64,000 nt of DNA from a virus. This document shows positions 39,037 to 47,518 of this stretch, piece by piece. A program made the position numbers and the translations under genes. Position 1 is the stretch's first letter. Each line of letters starts with the position of its first letter. The stretch lies in IMG/VR virus record IMGVR_UViG_3300025645_000042, positions 1 to 64,000 of that record, one strand, 5' to 3'. The notes under the pieces were generated by a model. It was not told where the DNA came from. It made no database searches and was given only the letters and a program-made list of their open reading frames with translations.

Positions 39037-39813
39037 ATGAAAGATAAAATTATTCTACCTGTAGGGAAGGCACATCAAAGAGTTATTAGGGAACAAAAAG
39101 AACTAGAAGAAAAACAATCTGGGGAAATACCAATTTGGGAATCCATCAACAGGGATATTTCAAATGCAGTGGTGAAACCAATAGAGCGTTCCTTAGCGAA
39201 GAAAATTGTTGAGGAATATGAATGGTTAGGTTGTATGCCAGCGTTCAGCAAATACCAGTTTGGCATCTTCTATGACGATGTTTGCGCTGGTGTTACAGTA
39301 TTTGGTACTGATTACATTGAAAATTTAGGTCATTGGGATAAATATTATTATACTGGACGTATGCTTTTATTGAGTAGAGGTGTTTGTGTTCATTGGGCAC
39401 ATCCACATTCTGGCAGTAAGTTAATTATGGAAAGTATAAAGCAACTTCCAAAGGAATATGATGTGATAACCGCTACAATTGACCAAGCAGCTGGTGAAAT
39501 TGGTACCATATATCAGGCTTGTAATTTCACATACATTGGTAGTATGCGTGAGAATAATCCAAAGATAAAGAATAAGAATCCAAGAGATAGGTTTGGTGTT
39601 AGAATTAATGGTAAGATTTATGGCCCTAGAGCTATGAGAACTAAAATTGGTAGTCAGAGAAAGGAAGAGATTTTAAAACACTTCCCAGATGCCGAATTCA
39701 TACCACAATTTAATAAACATAGATACTTTTATTTTTTAGGTAGTAAGAATAATAAGAGATTCTTGAAGAAACAGATTGAGCATATGATTAAACCTTATCC
39801 AAAGAGAAGTTAA
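39037..39813 (+). CDS. Mom-like GNAT-fold protein (candidate DNA modification enzyme)
   Basis: 258 residues. EYEWLGCMPAF, KYQFGIFYDDVCAGVTVFG, LLLSRGVCVHWAHPHSGSKL and GTIYQACNFTYIG are in the order seen in phage proteins of the Mu Mom type, a GNAT-related fold that makes a carbamoylmethyl-adenine modification in phage DNA and so blocks host restriction. A C-terminal extension of about 60 basic residues follows. An in-frame codon upstream (39019) is less likely than the ATG at 39037. Confidence is limited because I rely on motif memory. Confidence 0.6.
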   Translation: MKDKIILPVGKAHQRVIREQKELEEKQSGEIPIWESINRDISNAVVKPIERSLAKKIVEEYEWLGCMPAFSKYQFGIFYDDVCAGVTVFGTDYIENLGHWDKYYYTGRMLLLSRGVCVHWAHPHSGSKLIMESIKQLPKEYDVITATIDQAAGEIGTIYQACNFTYIGSMRENNPKIKNKNPRDRFGVRINGKIYGPRAMRTKIGSQRKEEILKHFPDAEFIPQFNKHRYFYFLGSKNNKRFLKKQIEHMIKPYPKRS

Positions 39814-40082
39814 TTTCCTCCTTCAAATCTAAATATTGTTGCACACCTATTACATCTATGAAACTCGGTCCATGTGTAAGTATCACCCCAATCCGATTGA
39901 AATAATTTCCAATTATAATATCTTGGCCACTTAGAATTATTTACTATGTAAACATCAGAATCATTGAAGGGTTCTCTACATTTAGGACAATCTCCATATA
40001 GTCCTTTAGATTCAATCGATTCTTCTAATAAATCATCAGGTGCTGGCTCTTTATTTGGTGCGTATGCTTCAAAACCATTCAT
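39810..40082 (-). CDS. zinc-binding hypothetical protein
   Basis: 90 residues: CPKCREPF and CNRCATIF form a four-Cys site with a Trp/Tyr-rich region between. Its end overlaps the Mom-like gene's stop by 4 bases on the opposite strand. ATG overlaps the stop of 40082-40213. Confidence 0.65.
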   Translation of the reverse strand: MNGFEAYAPNKEPAPDDLLEESIESKGLYGDCPKCREPFNDSDVYIVNNSKWPRYYNWKLFQSDWGDTYTWTEFHRCNRCATIFRFEGGN

Positions 40083-40213
40083 TATTTATATTTTTCAAGA
40101 ATAGCTAAAACTAATTTAAGAGGCACAGTTTTTCTCCATGGATTAGTTTCAGGGTAATCTTCATTTACCATATATATTTGTTCTAAAAATTCTATATCTT
40201 TTTTAATGTCCAT
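40082..40213 (-). CDS. small protein (43 aa)
   Basis: A 43-residue frame (MDIKKDIEFLEQIYMVNEDY, then a basic helix). Both ends overlap neighbouring genes by one to three bases, which strongly supports translation. Confidence 0.65.
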   Translation of the reverse strand: MDIKKDIEFLEQIYMVNEDYPETNPWRKTVPLKLVLAILEKYK

Positions 40214-40626
40214 TATATAAATTTTTTAAGTATGTTAAACCATTTATCCATAATTTCTTGGTAGGTATCACTATCCAAATTGTTCCAAACATCATCAAAA
40301 CCACTTCTATCAGTTAAATCGCTAACAATTTCATCGAAGGCATGATAAATATCTTTGTTTGATTTTCTATCAGATGGTGGAACATCTAGATATCTACATT
40401 GATTTATCTCATCCAAAAAATCATTGAAACGTCTTTTAACACACTCTATAACAGTTTCATCTTCATTTTCACGTAAATCTTCACCATCCCATAAAACATG
40501 TTCACCAAATAGAATAGCTTCATAATACCCATTGGTTTCATATTTAAATCCATATAGGTCATCACATTTATCGTTGAAATCGTAATTGATTAATTCTAGT
40601 TCTTTAAGAATTTCTTGCGTTAACAT
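40213..40626 (-). CDS. hypothetical acidic protein
   Basis: 137 residues, acidic, helical C-terminus. One gene of a tightly packed minus-strand unit running from 42267 down to 39810. Function unknown. Confidence 0.65.
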   Translation of the reverse strand: MLTQEILKELELINYDFNDKCDDLYGFKYETNGYYEAILFGEHVLWDGEDLRENEDETVIECVKRRFNDFLDEINQCRYLDVPPSDRKSNKDIYHAFDEIVSDLTDRSGFDDVWNNLDSDTYQEIMDKWFNILKKFI

Positions 40627-40627
40627 A

Positions 40628-40966
40628 TTAATCTGCTATTAAAACTAAATTATAATCTCTAACGACTTTCCCTAGAATAACTTTTACTTTATCAATTATA
40701 TCATCGATTTGTGTTCCATCGTTTTTACCAGTCATGAAAAATCTTTCCCATAACCAACCTCTAAGTTCACTAAGGTTATCAAAATCACTAATAATTTTTT
40801 TCTGTTTCTTAGGGTTACTAAGTAAAAAATTTGAATAGTTAGAAATGTTAACACTAGGTTGTAATTCAACATAGCTGTATTTTAAGTTGGGTTCATATTC
40901 TGTCTTTACCCATACTTCAACTTCAAATAATGTTTTATTGTCTTTATCTCTTAAGTAAAATATCAT
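40628..40966 (-). CDS. hypothetical protein
   Basis: 112 residues; beta-rich first half (KTLFEVEVWVKTEYEPNLKY). Overlaps the cREC gene by 4 bases, so the two are co-translated. Confidence 0.65.
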   Translation of the reverse strand: MIFYLRDKDNKTLFEVEVWVKTEYEPNLKYSYVELQPSVNISNYSNFLLSNPKKQKKIISDFDNLSELRGWLWERFFMTGKNDGTQIDDIIDKVKVILGKVVRDYNLVLIAD

Positions 40967-41403
40967 TCTTCTTCTAAAAATTTATCTTGATGTTTCATAA
41001 AATTCAATAATAATTTGATTATATTTTCAGCACCAGATGGATTAGCACTATGTACTGACCACAGTGGTAATTCTTTATTATAATCTAAACAATAATCAAC
41101 TAACCATTTGGCCGCATCCATTCCAGTTTTCTCTTGGAAGTCTTGTTCTTTGGACCAATCATTATAATCACCATATCTCTCTTCTGGAGCGTAGTGTTCA
41201 TCGGCTAAGTCATGGTCAAACGAAATCTTATGTGGTAATCCGTTGTGAATTATCCATTGTTCGAATTCTTCAAAGGTTTTAACCCAAATTACTACATCCA
41301 TATTCATTCTATCGGCAACAAATTCAGGGCAGAATTTATCTAAGAAAGAATTATATTTTGGACTACGATAATCATCGAGCCATAATAGCGTTTTAATCTT
41401 CAT
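40963..41403 (-). CDS. cyclic-phosphate-type receiver (cREC-like) domain protein
   Basis: 146 residues. LLWLDDYRSP at the start, ISFDHDLAD in the middle, GMDAAKWLVDYC and WSVHSANPSGAENI match the receiver-like family proposed to process cyclic phosphates (cREC, often fused or linked to conflict systems). It carries the paired Asp residues (LDD, DHD) and the late His-x-x-N. Not linked to a histidine kinase. A role in counter-defence against cyclic nucleotide or RNA-end chemistry is inference. Confidence 0.6.
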   Translation of the reverse strand: MKIKTLLWLDDYRSPKYNSFLDKFCPEFVADRMNMDVVIWVKTFEEFEQWIIHNGLPHKISFDHDLADEHYAPEERYGDYNDWSKEQDFQEKTGMDAAKWLVDYCLDYNKELPLWSVHSANPSGAENIIKLLLNFMKHQDKFLEEE

Positions 41404-41605
41404 TTACAATCCATCTATTTAATAACTTCCCTTCCATAGTTGGAAAGAAATCTGTTGAACCCATATCAGATATTGGTATTTCAAATGTTACTATCGCACC
41501 ATCATCTAACATAGTTGTATAATAAGCAACTCCAACTCTAATCATAGTTAAATTTGCTATTGGTTTTTGCTTGTATAAAGCTTTTTTAATTTCTGTTGTT
41601 GTCAT
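41393..41605 (-). CDS. hypothetical protein
   Basis: 70 residues, strand-rich. Overlaps the cREC gene by 11 bases and begins 1 base after the stop of the frameshifted gene at 41607. Confidence 0.6.
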   Translation of the reverse strand: MTTTEIKKALYKQKPIANLTMIRVGVAYYTTMLDDGAIVTFEIPISDMGSTDFFPTMEGKLLNRWIVNED

Positions 41606-41606
41606 T

Positions 41607-41796
41607 TTATTTTTTTTTACCTACACATTTAACATATGTTACTTCAGAACTTCCATAATCGTCATAACCATAATAAACAGTACTTACATTGAAGTATACA
41701 TTTTCAATATTATACTTATCACTAAAATGTTTTATAATGATTTTTTCAGCTTCTTTGGGGGGTTAACTCAATTTCTATTTCTTCTTTAATTTTCAT
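41607..41796 (-). pseudogene. small gene with apparent frameshift at C6
   Basis: The frame from the ATG at 41796 (MKIKEEIEIELTP) stops after 16 codons. Skipping one C of the CCCCCC run continues as KEAEKIIIKHF to GSSEVTYVKCVGKKK and stops 1 base before the next gene, exactly where a gene should end. One base too many in the C run (error), a decayed gene, or +1 slippage at CCC-C would explain it. Confidence 0.55.
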
Positions 41797-41820
41797 TTTG
41801 TTTTTGGGTTAAATCTTGAC

Positions 41821-41949
41821 TTACCCTCTAATGTATTTCATTTTTGATGGTACACCATCTTGATATTCAGTAAGTTTAATTTTAGAATTATTCTTACGTT
41901 TTAAAGTTTGATACCAATCTAAAGTAATTTCTATTGTTGTTTTATTCAT
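41821..41949 (-). CDS. small basic protein (42 aa)
   Basis: 42 residues (MNKTTIEITLDWYQTLKRKN, ending KMKYIRG). It ends 24 bases before the frameshifted gene and starts 1 base after the stop of 41951. Family unknown. Confidence 0.6.
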   Translation of the reverse strand: MNKTTIEITLDWYQTLKRKNNSKIKLTEYQDGVPSKMKYIRG

Positions 41950-41950
41950 A

Positions 41951-42088
41951 TTATTTTATATAATGTCTTACTGCTATGTCGTTATTACCACCATCTTCCC
42001 AAGCAATAATATAAAATCTACTTTTTTCTGTATCGTAGTAAACGTTATTATCTCTATCGGCAATCATTCCTTTTGGTAAATTTTTCAT
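41951..42088 (-). CDS. small protein (45 aa)
   Basis: 45 residues, MKNLPKGMIADRDNNVYYDT then a strand pair FYIIAWEDGG. Overlaps the gene at 42085 by 4 bases (ATGA). Confidence 0.6.
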   Translation of the reverse strand: MKNLPKGMIADRDNNVYYDTEKSRFYIIAWEDGGNNDIAVRHYIK

Positions 42089-42267
42089 ATTTCGTCTTCG
42101 TCTTTAATTTCTCTTATTGCTACCATTGCTAAATTAGTCATAGCTTTAGCCATATCAATAATACTGTTTCTTGAGCTATCATAATTTAAAACATACTTAT
42201 CCTTAACCAAACTAGGGTTAGATAATAACCCTTTAATAAGTTCTACAAATACTTTATCTCTGTCCAT
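42085..42267 (-). CDS. hypothetical helical protein
   Basis: 60 residues, helical. First gene of the tight minus-strand unit of about nine small genes. Possible promoter TAAATATA close upstream; not clear-cut. Confidence 0.55.
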   Translation of the reverse strand: MDRDKVFVELIKGLLSNPSLVKDKYVLNYDSSRNSIIDMAKAMTNLAMVAIREIKDEDEI

Positions 42268-42316
42268 TAATTATATTTAGAACAAACATACAGAAAATAA
42301 TTTAAAAAAACAAGTT

Positions 42317-43723
42317 TTAATGTCCTCTATTTGAAATTAAATAATTGGGGGAGATTCTTTGGAAACCCATCTTGTTCCAGAATTCGATTGATTCTGGTTT
42401 TGGGGCCACGATAATTGAGTTTATTTCATTGAATAGTTGCCATAAACCATTTAAAGCTTCTTTCATTATATGTAGTTCTTCATATCCTTCTTTGAATTTC
42501 ATATCTACAAGTTCCAGTACTTTATCATCTTTAGGTGAAGATGTTACCACGATAATACCAGCATTTCTATCATTAAACTCAACTAATATAGAAATTGTGT
42601 CAGGTGTTTCATCAGTTATCATTAAATCCACCTTTTCTTTAATAAGTTTTTTTATGATTAATTTAGTTTCATCTAAACTCTTTTCCATTTTAGCCAATCC
42701 TTCATAATATTTAGGGTTCTCAAAAATATGGTCTTTAGCTATTTCATAAGCAACATCCTTATCAGATGTATGTTCTAATTCAACCTTAACACCCTTTGTT
42801 ATTGCTTTATTGATTACATCAATTGAAACGTCATGTTTCTTAGCAATATCTTCAACTGATTTAGTGTCAGCTAAACCACCTGGTATTTTATCACTTTTAG
42901 GGTCAAAAACTTTGCTACCATATTTTTTATCACTTTCAGAAATGCCTTTACGCCTATTTAATTCTTTTTTAACTCTTTGAATGGATTCTTCATTCCCTTC
43001 ATATCTTGATAAATTAACAATCATATCAGTTAAAGCATCATTTGAATATTCTTCAAATGATTCGTCTAAATTTTTATTATTCTCATTCATATTTAATACT
43101 TTTATATTTTTTGGGTCGAATACCATTCTAACTGTTGATTTTATTGAGCCACCTTCATAAGAATCCAAGACTCCTACTACATCCACATAATCAAATCCAA
43201 ACCATTCACCCAGAACTGCAACCACATCAGTTTTAAGACCACTGTCAGACTTTTGGTAGTATGCAAATTTTTTAATTGCTTCATCAATATCATTTTGAGA
43301 AATACCTGAGTTTATAAAACCACGTCTAACCTTATCAGTACTAATAAATCTAAATCTATCACCAGTTGCTACAATTGTAACTACATTACCATCAGCAACA
43401 TTAACCTTTAATAATTTTGGTTTTGTATTTTGGTAATCAAAAGCCCTTCTATCATCAGCATATGTTCTAGCTACAGAATTAATATTGGATAGGAAGATTG
43501 GTTTTCTCATGTCAAATTTAGCTTTGAACTTAGACATAATATCCAAATACTTCCAATAAGCCTTATCGTCCCCAGCTTCCCTACTTTGTTTTAATTTAGT
43601 TTGAATATCATAATATCCATCTAAATCATTAATATAATCAACAGAAATATTTCTAGCTGTGAAACCACCTTCTTTTTCCAACTCCCTTACATCGGGTGTT
43701 CCATGATACCAAACACTACTCAT
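42317..43723 (-). CDS. ADP-ribosyltransferase-like / DUF5661 / GNAT-like three-part protein
   Basis: 468 residues. Residues 1-215: WYHGTPDVRELEKEGGF and PIFLSNINSVARTYADDR fit the HGT and S-x-x motifs of ADP-ribosyltransferase folds carried by T4-like phages. Residues 285-345: VEDIAKKHDVSIDVINKAI and ELEHTSDKDVAYEIAKDHI then NPKYYEGLAKME, the DUF5661 pattern. Residues 360-468: a region ending APKPESIEFWNKMGFQRI, the last strand-helix of GNAT acetyltransferases. If active it could modify host or virion proteins. The fusion of these three parts is unusual. Domain calls are from motifs, not a search. Confidence 0.6.
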   Translation of the reverse strand: MSSVWYHGTPDVRELEKEGGFTARNISVDYINDLDGYYDIQTKLKQSREAGDDKAYWKYLDIMSKFKAKFDMRKPIFLSNINSVARTYADDRRAFDYQNTKPKLLKVNVADGNVVTIVATGDRFRFISTDKVRRGFINSGISQNDIDEAIKKFAYYQKSDSGLKTDVVAVLGEWFGFDYVDVVGVLDSYEGGSIKSTVRMVFDPKNIKVLNMNENNKNLDESFEEYSNDALTDMIVNLSRYEGNEESIQRVKKELNRRKGISESDKKYGSKVFDPKSDKIPGGLADTKSVEDIAKKHDVSIDVINKAITKGVKVELEHTSDKDVAYEIAKDHIFENPKYYEGLAKMEKSLDETKLIIKKLIKEKVDLMITDETPDTISILVEFNDRNAGIIVVTSSPKDDKVLELVDMKFKEGYEELHIMKEALNGLWQLFNEINSIIVAPKPESIEFWNKMGFQRISPNYLISNRGH

Positions 43724-43725
43724 TT

Positions 43726-44430
43726 TTAATATGCTATTTTAGCCCATCTTGCTCTACCACTCATAATACTATCTTCTAGAATAACAAATGGTTGTTCTTT
43801 TAATATAACATCACCGTTACGTGTTTGATTATTGTATGCGCTATTTCCGATAACACCATTTCTAATACTACGTGCTGAATTACCTTTCCAAAGTCCGAAT
43901 TCTCTACTGATTGGTGATATTAACATATTACCATTTGATTCTTCAATTTGTACATACCCAGTATTTTGTAATAAACTTTTTATTTTATCCACCACATTAT
44001 CACTCATACCTTTAATTTTAACATAATCAGTGTATGATTCAATAGTATTTTCTCTCATGGCATATTCCCAAAGGTCATCAGTTTGATTAAGAGTTATTTG
44101 TCTAATTGAGTCGTATTTGGTTTTAAATAATTCTAATTTATTTTTTTCACCTTGAAGGTTTTCTTCTGAGATTTTTAAATCATCAACAAGACCTTCGGCA
44201 ACTATTCTAAGGCTATCAGCTAATACTAATGAAATTTGTTTCTCAACCAAAGCCAATTCCTTAGCTTCTTTTTCTTGTACAGCTTCAGCTTTAGCTGCTA
44301 AGGCATTAAATGATGCGTAAAATGAAACGGCAACTAGTATTGATACAATACCCCATAAGATATTATTTATCATTCTACTTTTTTTAGCATTTCTATTATT
44401 TTCTCTAATTAATTCTTTAATATCGCTCAT
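43726..44430 (-). CDS. membrane protein with coiled coil
   Basis: 234 residues: cytosolic basic start, one membrane segment (residues 22-45), a long coiled coil (to about 120) and a C-terminal domain with repeated Asn/Arg-Gly turns, likely outside the membrane. It and the next gene could form an envelope complex. Function unknown. Confidence 0.6.
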   Translation of the reverse strand: MSDIKELIRENNRNAKKSRMINNILWGIVSILVAVSFYASFNALAAKAEAVQEKEAKELALVEKQISLVLADSLRIVAEGLVDDLKISEENLQGEKNKLELFKTKYDSIRQITLNQTDDLWEYAMRENTIESYTDYVKIKGMSDNVVDKIKSLLQNTGYVQIEESNGNMLISPISREFGLWKGNSARSIRNGVIGNSAYNNQTRNGDVILKEQPFVILEDSIMSGRARWAKIAY

Positions 44431-44438
44431 AATAACTT

Positions 44439-44849
44439 TTAAGTATTAATATAAATAGCTAATTCCTCTTCAAGGTCTATTATATCGGTTTCTGAATTAG
44501 GAACAATTGCATGTTCCATTCTTTTTATTGATTTATCAAAAATTCTCAACCCTTGTAATTTCTTTTTGGTTGTTTTAGAATGATTGAAGGATTTTGTTAT
44601 AAATGCAACAGGTAATGTTTCACCAACAATAGTAGCAAGCCTATTAATAGACTCTGACATGTTTTCTAATTCAGTAAGAAAATCAGGTTTTATTATAATG
44701 ATACCAGCCATTAAAATAGCCAATACACCGCCAACAATCATTTGTATTTTTTGATTGCCAATTTGCGCTTCAAGTTCATCTTTATAAAACTCAAGGTCAT
44801 CCTTAAATTCTTCTATTAATATATGTTGTTTTGGTGTTAGGTTTGACAT
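44439..44849 (-). CDS. membrane protein
   Basis: 136 residues: helical start, membrane segment MIVGGVLAILMAGIIIIKPD, then helices. A TATATTTATA motif (44878-44887, minus orientation) lies 28 bases upstream. Co-transcribed with 43726. Confidence 0.6.
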   Translation of the reverse strand: MSNLTPKQHILIEEFKDDLEFYKDELEAQIGNQKIQMIVGGVLAILMAGIIIIKPDFLTELENMSESINRLATIVGETLPVAFITKSFNHSKTTKKKLQGLRIFDKSIKRMEHAIVPNSETDIIDLEEELAIYINT

Positions 44850-44877
44850 ATTTTTAAATCTTATCTGTTCTATATAT

Positions 44878-44887
44878 TATAAATATA
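44878..44887 (-). promoter_or_regulatory. ATATTTAT candidate late promoter (minus strand)
   Basis: TATATTTATA read on the minus strand, 28 bases before the start of 44849. The only clear minus-strand example of this motif. Confidence 0.4.
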
Positions 44888-44888
44888 G

Positions 44889-44915
44889 AAAAAGCACCTA
44901 AAATTAGGTGCTTTT
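44889..44915 (-). terminator. terminator of the Clp gene
   Basis: AAAAGCACCTA/TAGGTGCTTTT hairpin with a T run on the minus strand. Confidence 0.85.
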
Positions 44916-44925
44916 AAGATTTTTT

Positions 44926-47412
44926 TTATTTCGGATTGACGACTTTCGTCTTTATCCCATCCTTAGAAGTATAAGAAAGTTTAATAGTACCACCTTCTTT
45001 TAGGTTTCCATCCATTACTTCATCCGTTATCGGGTCTTCGATATATTTTTGAATTGCCCTTTTAAGTGGTCTTGCACCATATTCCTTATCATAACCTTCT
45101 TTAGCGACATAATCCATTGCTGTTTTATTCACTTGAAGTTTAAATTTAAGTTCTAGCATTCTATCCTCAACTTTTTTAATCTCATTTTTAATAATTAAAT
45201 TAATATCTTCTTGATGTAAAGAATTAAATATGAGAGTCTCATCAATTCTATTTAAGAATTCAGGTCTAAATTTATCCTTTAAAGCTTTTTTAATAATTGA
45301 TTTAGCACGATTATCTTCATTAACAATAGAGTTTTTAGTTTCATATCCAATACCTTTACCAAAACTACTTAACTCTTTAACACCAATGTTTGATGTCATT
45401 ATAATTATAGTATTTTTGAAATCAATTTTTCTATCATTACTGTCACTTACATAACCTTCATCTAATATTTGTAATAAAATGTTGAAGATATCTGGGTGAG
45501 CTTTCTCGATTTCATCTAAAAGTACCACAGAATAAGGTCTACGTCTAACTTGTTCAGTTAATTTACCACCTTCACCATAACCCACATATCCTGGTGGTGC
45601 TCCAATTAATTTAGTCATTGAGAATTTTTCCATATATTCTGACATATCTACCCTAATAAGAGCTTCTGAGTCACCAAACACATGTTCAGCAATCACTTTG
45701 GCTAAGAATGTTTTACCAACACCAGTTGGACCTAAGAAGATAAATGAACCAATCGGTTTATCTTTATCTCTAATCCCTAATCTACTTCTTCTAATAGCTT
45801 TAGAAATCTTCTCAACTGCTTGTGGTTGACCGATAACAGAATCTTTCATATCATCTTCAAGGTTCATAAGTGAATTACTTTCAACCGAAGTTAGTTTAGT
45901 TAATGGAATTCCAGTCATTACTGAAATTACTCGTTCTACCATTTCAGTGGTAATTTCAGTAAATTTACTTTCATTATCACCATCCCACTTAGTCATCATT
46001 TCTTCTAACTCATATTCTAAACGTTCTCTATCATTTTTAAGTTTAGCTGCATCCTCAAAGTCTTGTTGAAGGATTACCTGTTTCATGGTAGACCTAATTT
46101 TTTCAATTTTATTTTTAGTTTCTTTTATTTTTTTTGGTAATTTAATATCAATGTTAGTAAATGCACCAGTTTCATCAAGAATATCAATAGCTTTATCAGG
46201 CATTGCTCTATCAGAGATGTATCTATCAGCTAATTTAATCATTAAATCAACTACTTCTTCATTATAACTAACTTTATGGTACTTTTCGTAGTTACCTTTA
46301 ATGTTCATCAATATTGTTTTAGTTTCATTTAAAGATGGTTCTCTAATTAATACTTCTTGAAATCTTCTAGTTAATGCACCATCTTTCTCGATGTTTTCTC
46401 TATATTCATCGAAGGTTGTTGCACCAATTACTTGAATCTCACCCCTTGCAAGGGCTGGTTTGAAGATATTTGATGCATCTAACGAACCAGAGGCACCGCC
46501 AGCACCTACTATGGTATGTAATTCATCGATGAATAAAATAACATCTGGGTTATCTGTTAATTCTTCAAGAATAGCTTTCATTCTTTCTTCGAATTGGCCA
46601 CGATATTTAGTACCAGCTACAATAGATGCCAAATCTAGTGAGAATATTCTTTTTCCTAGTAATGGTCTTGGTGCGTCACCACTGTTAATTAAAAGTGCAA
46701 GTCCTTCAACAATTGATGTTTTACCAACACCAGCTTCACCTATTAATACTGGATTATTTTTCTTTCTCCTTGCAAGAATTGAAGTAACTCTTTTGATTTC
46801 ATCACCTCTCCCAACCACTGGGTCAATTCTTTGTTCAGCGGCAGCCTTAGAAATATCTCTACAAAAATTATCTAGAACTTCAGTTGAAGAACCAGTGCGT
46901 TTTTTTTTGGGATTTTGCTTTCTAGGGTTTAAAGGTATATCATCAAAGTTATTCGGCTCTTCAAATTCATTTTTATTTTCTTCTTTTTCCATCATTTCTT
47001 TAAAATTTATATAATTTAGTTTTAGTCTAGTAAATATTATTTGAGCATCACATTTTGTTTTTAATATCGCTAACATTAAATGTTTTTCATTAATGAAAGC
47101 ATCCTTCATAAGGTCTGATTCCCTTTTCATTTGATTTATCATAAACTTACATTCGTCACTTGGTAGTAATTCAGTATTCGAAGAATAAGCTCTGTTGGAA
47201 TTAATTGCATTATTAGTTAGAAGAGAATCAATCTGTTCATATAATGTATCCATGTCAAAGTTACTTATTTTTAGTATTTTTAAAATATCGTTATCTTCGT
47301 GAAGTATAAAAGATAAAACTACATGTTCTGGTCTTAGTTTATTATCTTCATAATCTTTGGCTTGTTCTTTAGCCTTTTTCATTATTTCACTTAACGTTGT
47401 AGTTAATTTCAT
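44926..47412 (-). CDS. clpC: ClpC-type AAA+ unfoldase
   Basis: 828 residues. Clp N-domain (1-140); AAA1 with Walker A GEAGVGKT (225-232) and Walker B VILFIDELHT; a UVR-type middle segment (VILQQDFEDAAKLKNDRERL); AAA2 with GPTGVGKT and VVLLDEIEKAHPDIF; sensor region FRPEFLNRID. Where ClpC carries the ClpP-binding VGF loop, this protein has GIGYETKN, so contact with host ClpP is possible. It would unfold proteins, perhaps redirecting host proteolysis or helping virion assembly. Promoter on the minus strand with TATATTTG (about 47438-47445). Confidence 0.92.
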   Translation of the reverse strand: MKLTTTLSEIMKKAKEQAKDYEDNKLRPEHVVLSFILHEDNDILKILKISNFDMDTLYEQIDSLLTNNAINSNRAYSSNTELLPSDECKFMINQMKRESDLMKDAFINEKHLMLAILKTKCDAQIIFTRLKLNYINFKEMMEKEENKNEFEEPNNFDDIPLNPRKQNPKKKRTGSSTEVLDNFCRDISKAAAEQRIDPVVGRGDEIKRVTSILARRKKNNPVLIGEAGVGKTSIVEGLALLINSGDAPRPLLGKRIFSLDLASIVAGTKYRGQFEERMKAILEELTDNPDVILFIDELHTIVGAGGASGSLDASNIFKPALARGEIQVIGATTFDEYRENIEKDGALTRRFQEVLIREPSLNETKTILMNIKGNYEKYHKVSYNEEVVDLMIKLADRYISDRAMPDKAIDILDETGAFTNIDIKLPKKIKETKNKIEKIRSTMKQVILQQDFEDAAKLKNDRERLEYELEEMMTKWDGDNESKFTEITTEMVERVISVMTGIPLTKLTSVESNSLMNLEDDMKDSVIGQPQAVEKISKAIRRSRLGIRDKDKPIGSFIFLGPTGVGKTFLAKVIAEHVFGDSEALIRVDMSEYMEKFSMTKLIGAPPGYVGYGEGGKLTEQVRRRPYSVVLLDEIEKAHPDIFNILLQILDEGYVSDSNDRKIDFKNTIIIMTSNIGVKELSSFGKGIGYETKNSIVNEDNRAKSIIKKALKDKFRPEFLNRIDETLIFNSLHQEDINLIIKNEIKKVEDRMLELKFKLQVNKTAMDYVAKEGYDKEYGARPLKRAIQKYIEDPITDEVMDGNLKEGGTIKLSYTSKDGIKTKVVNPK

Positions 47413-47518
47413 ATAATCTATAATATTCTTACAGCAAATATACTATAAAATATTTAATAAACAAGTTGTTTTTTCCTTTTTTTTATAGTATATTTGTTGT
47501 AAGATAAAAACAAAAGAT

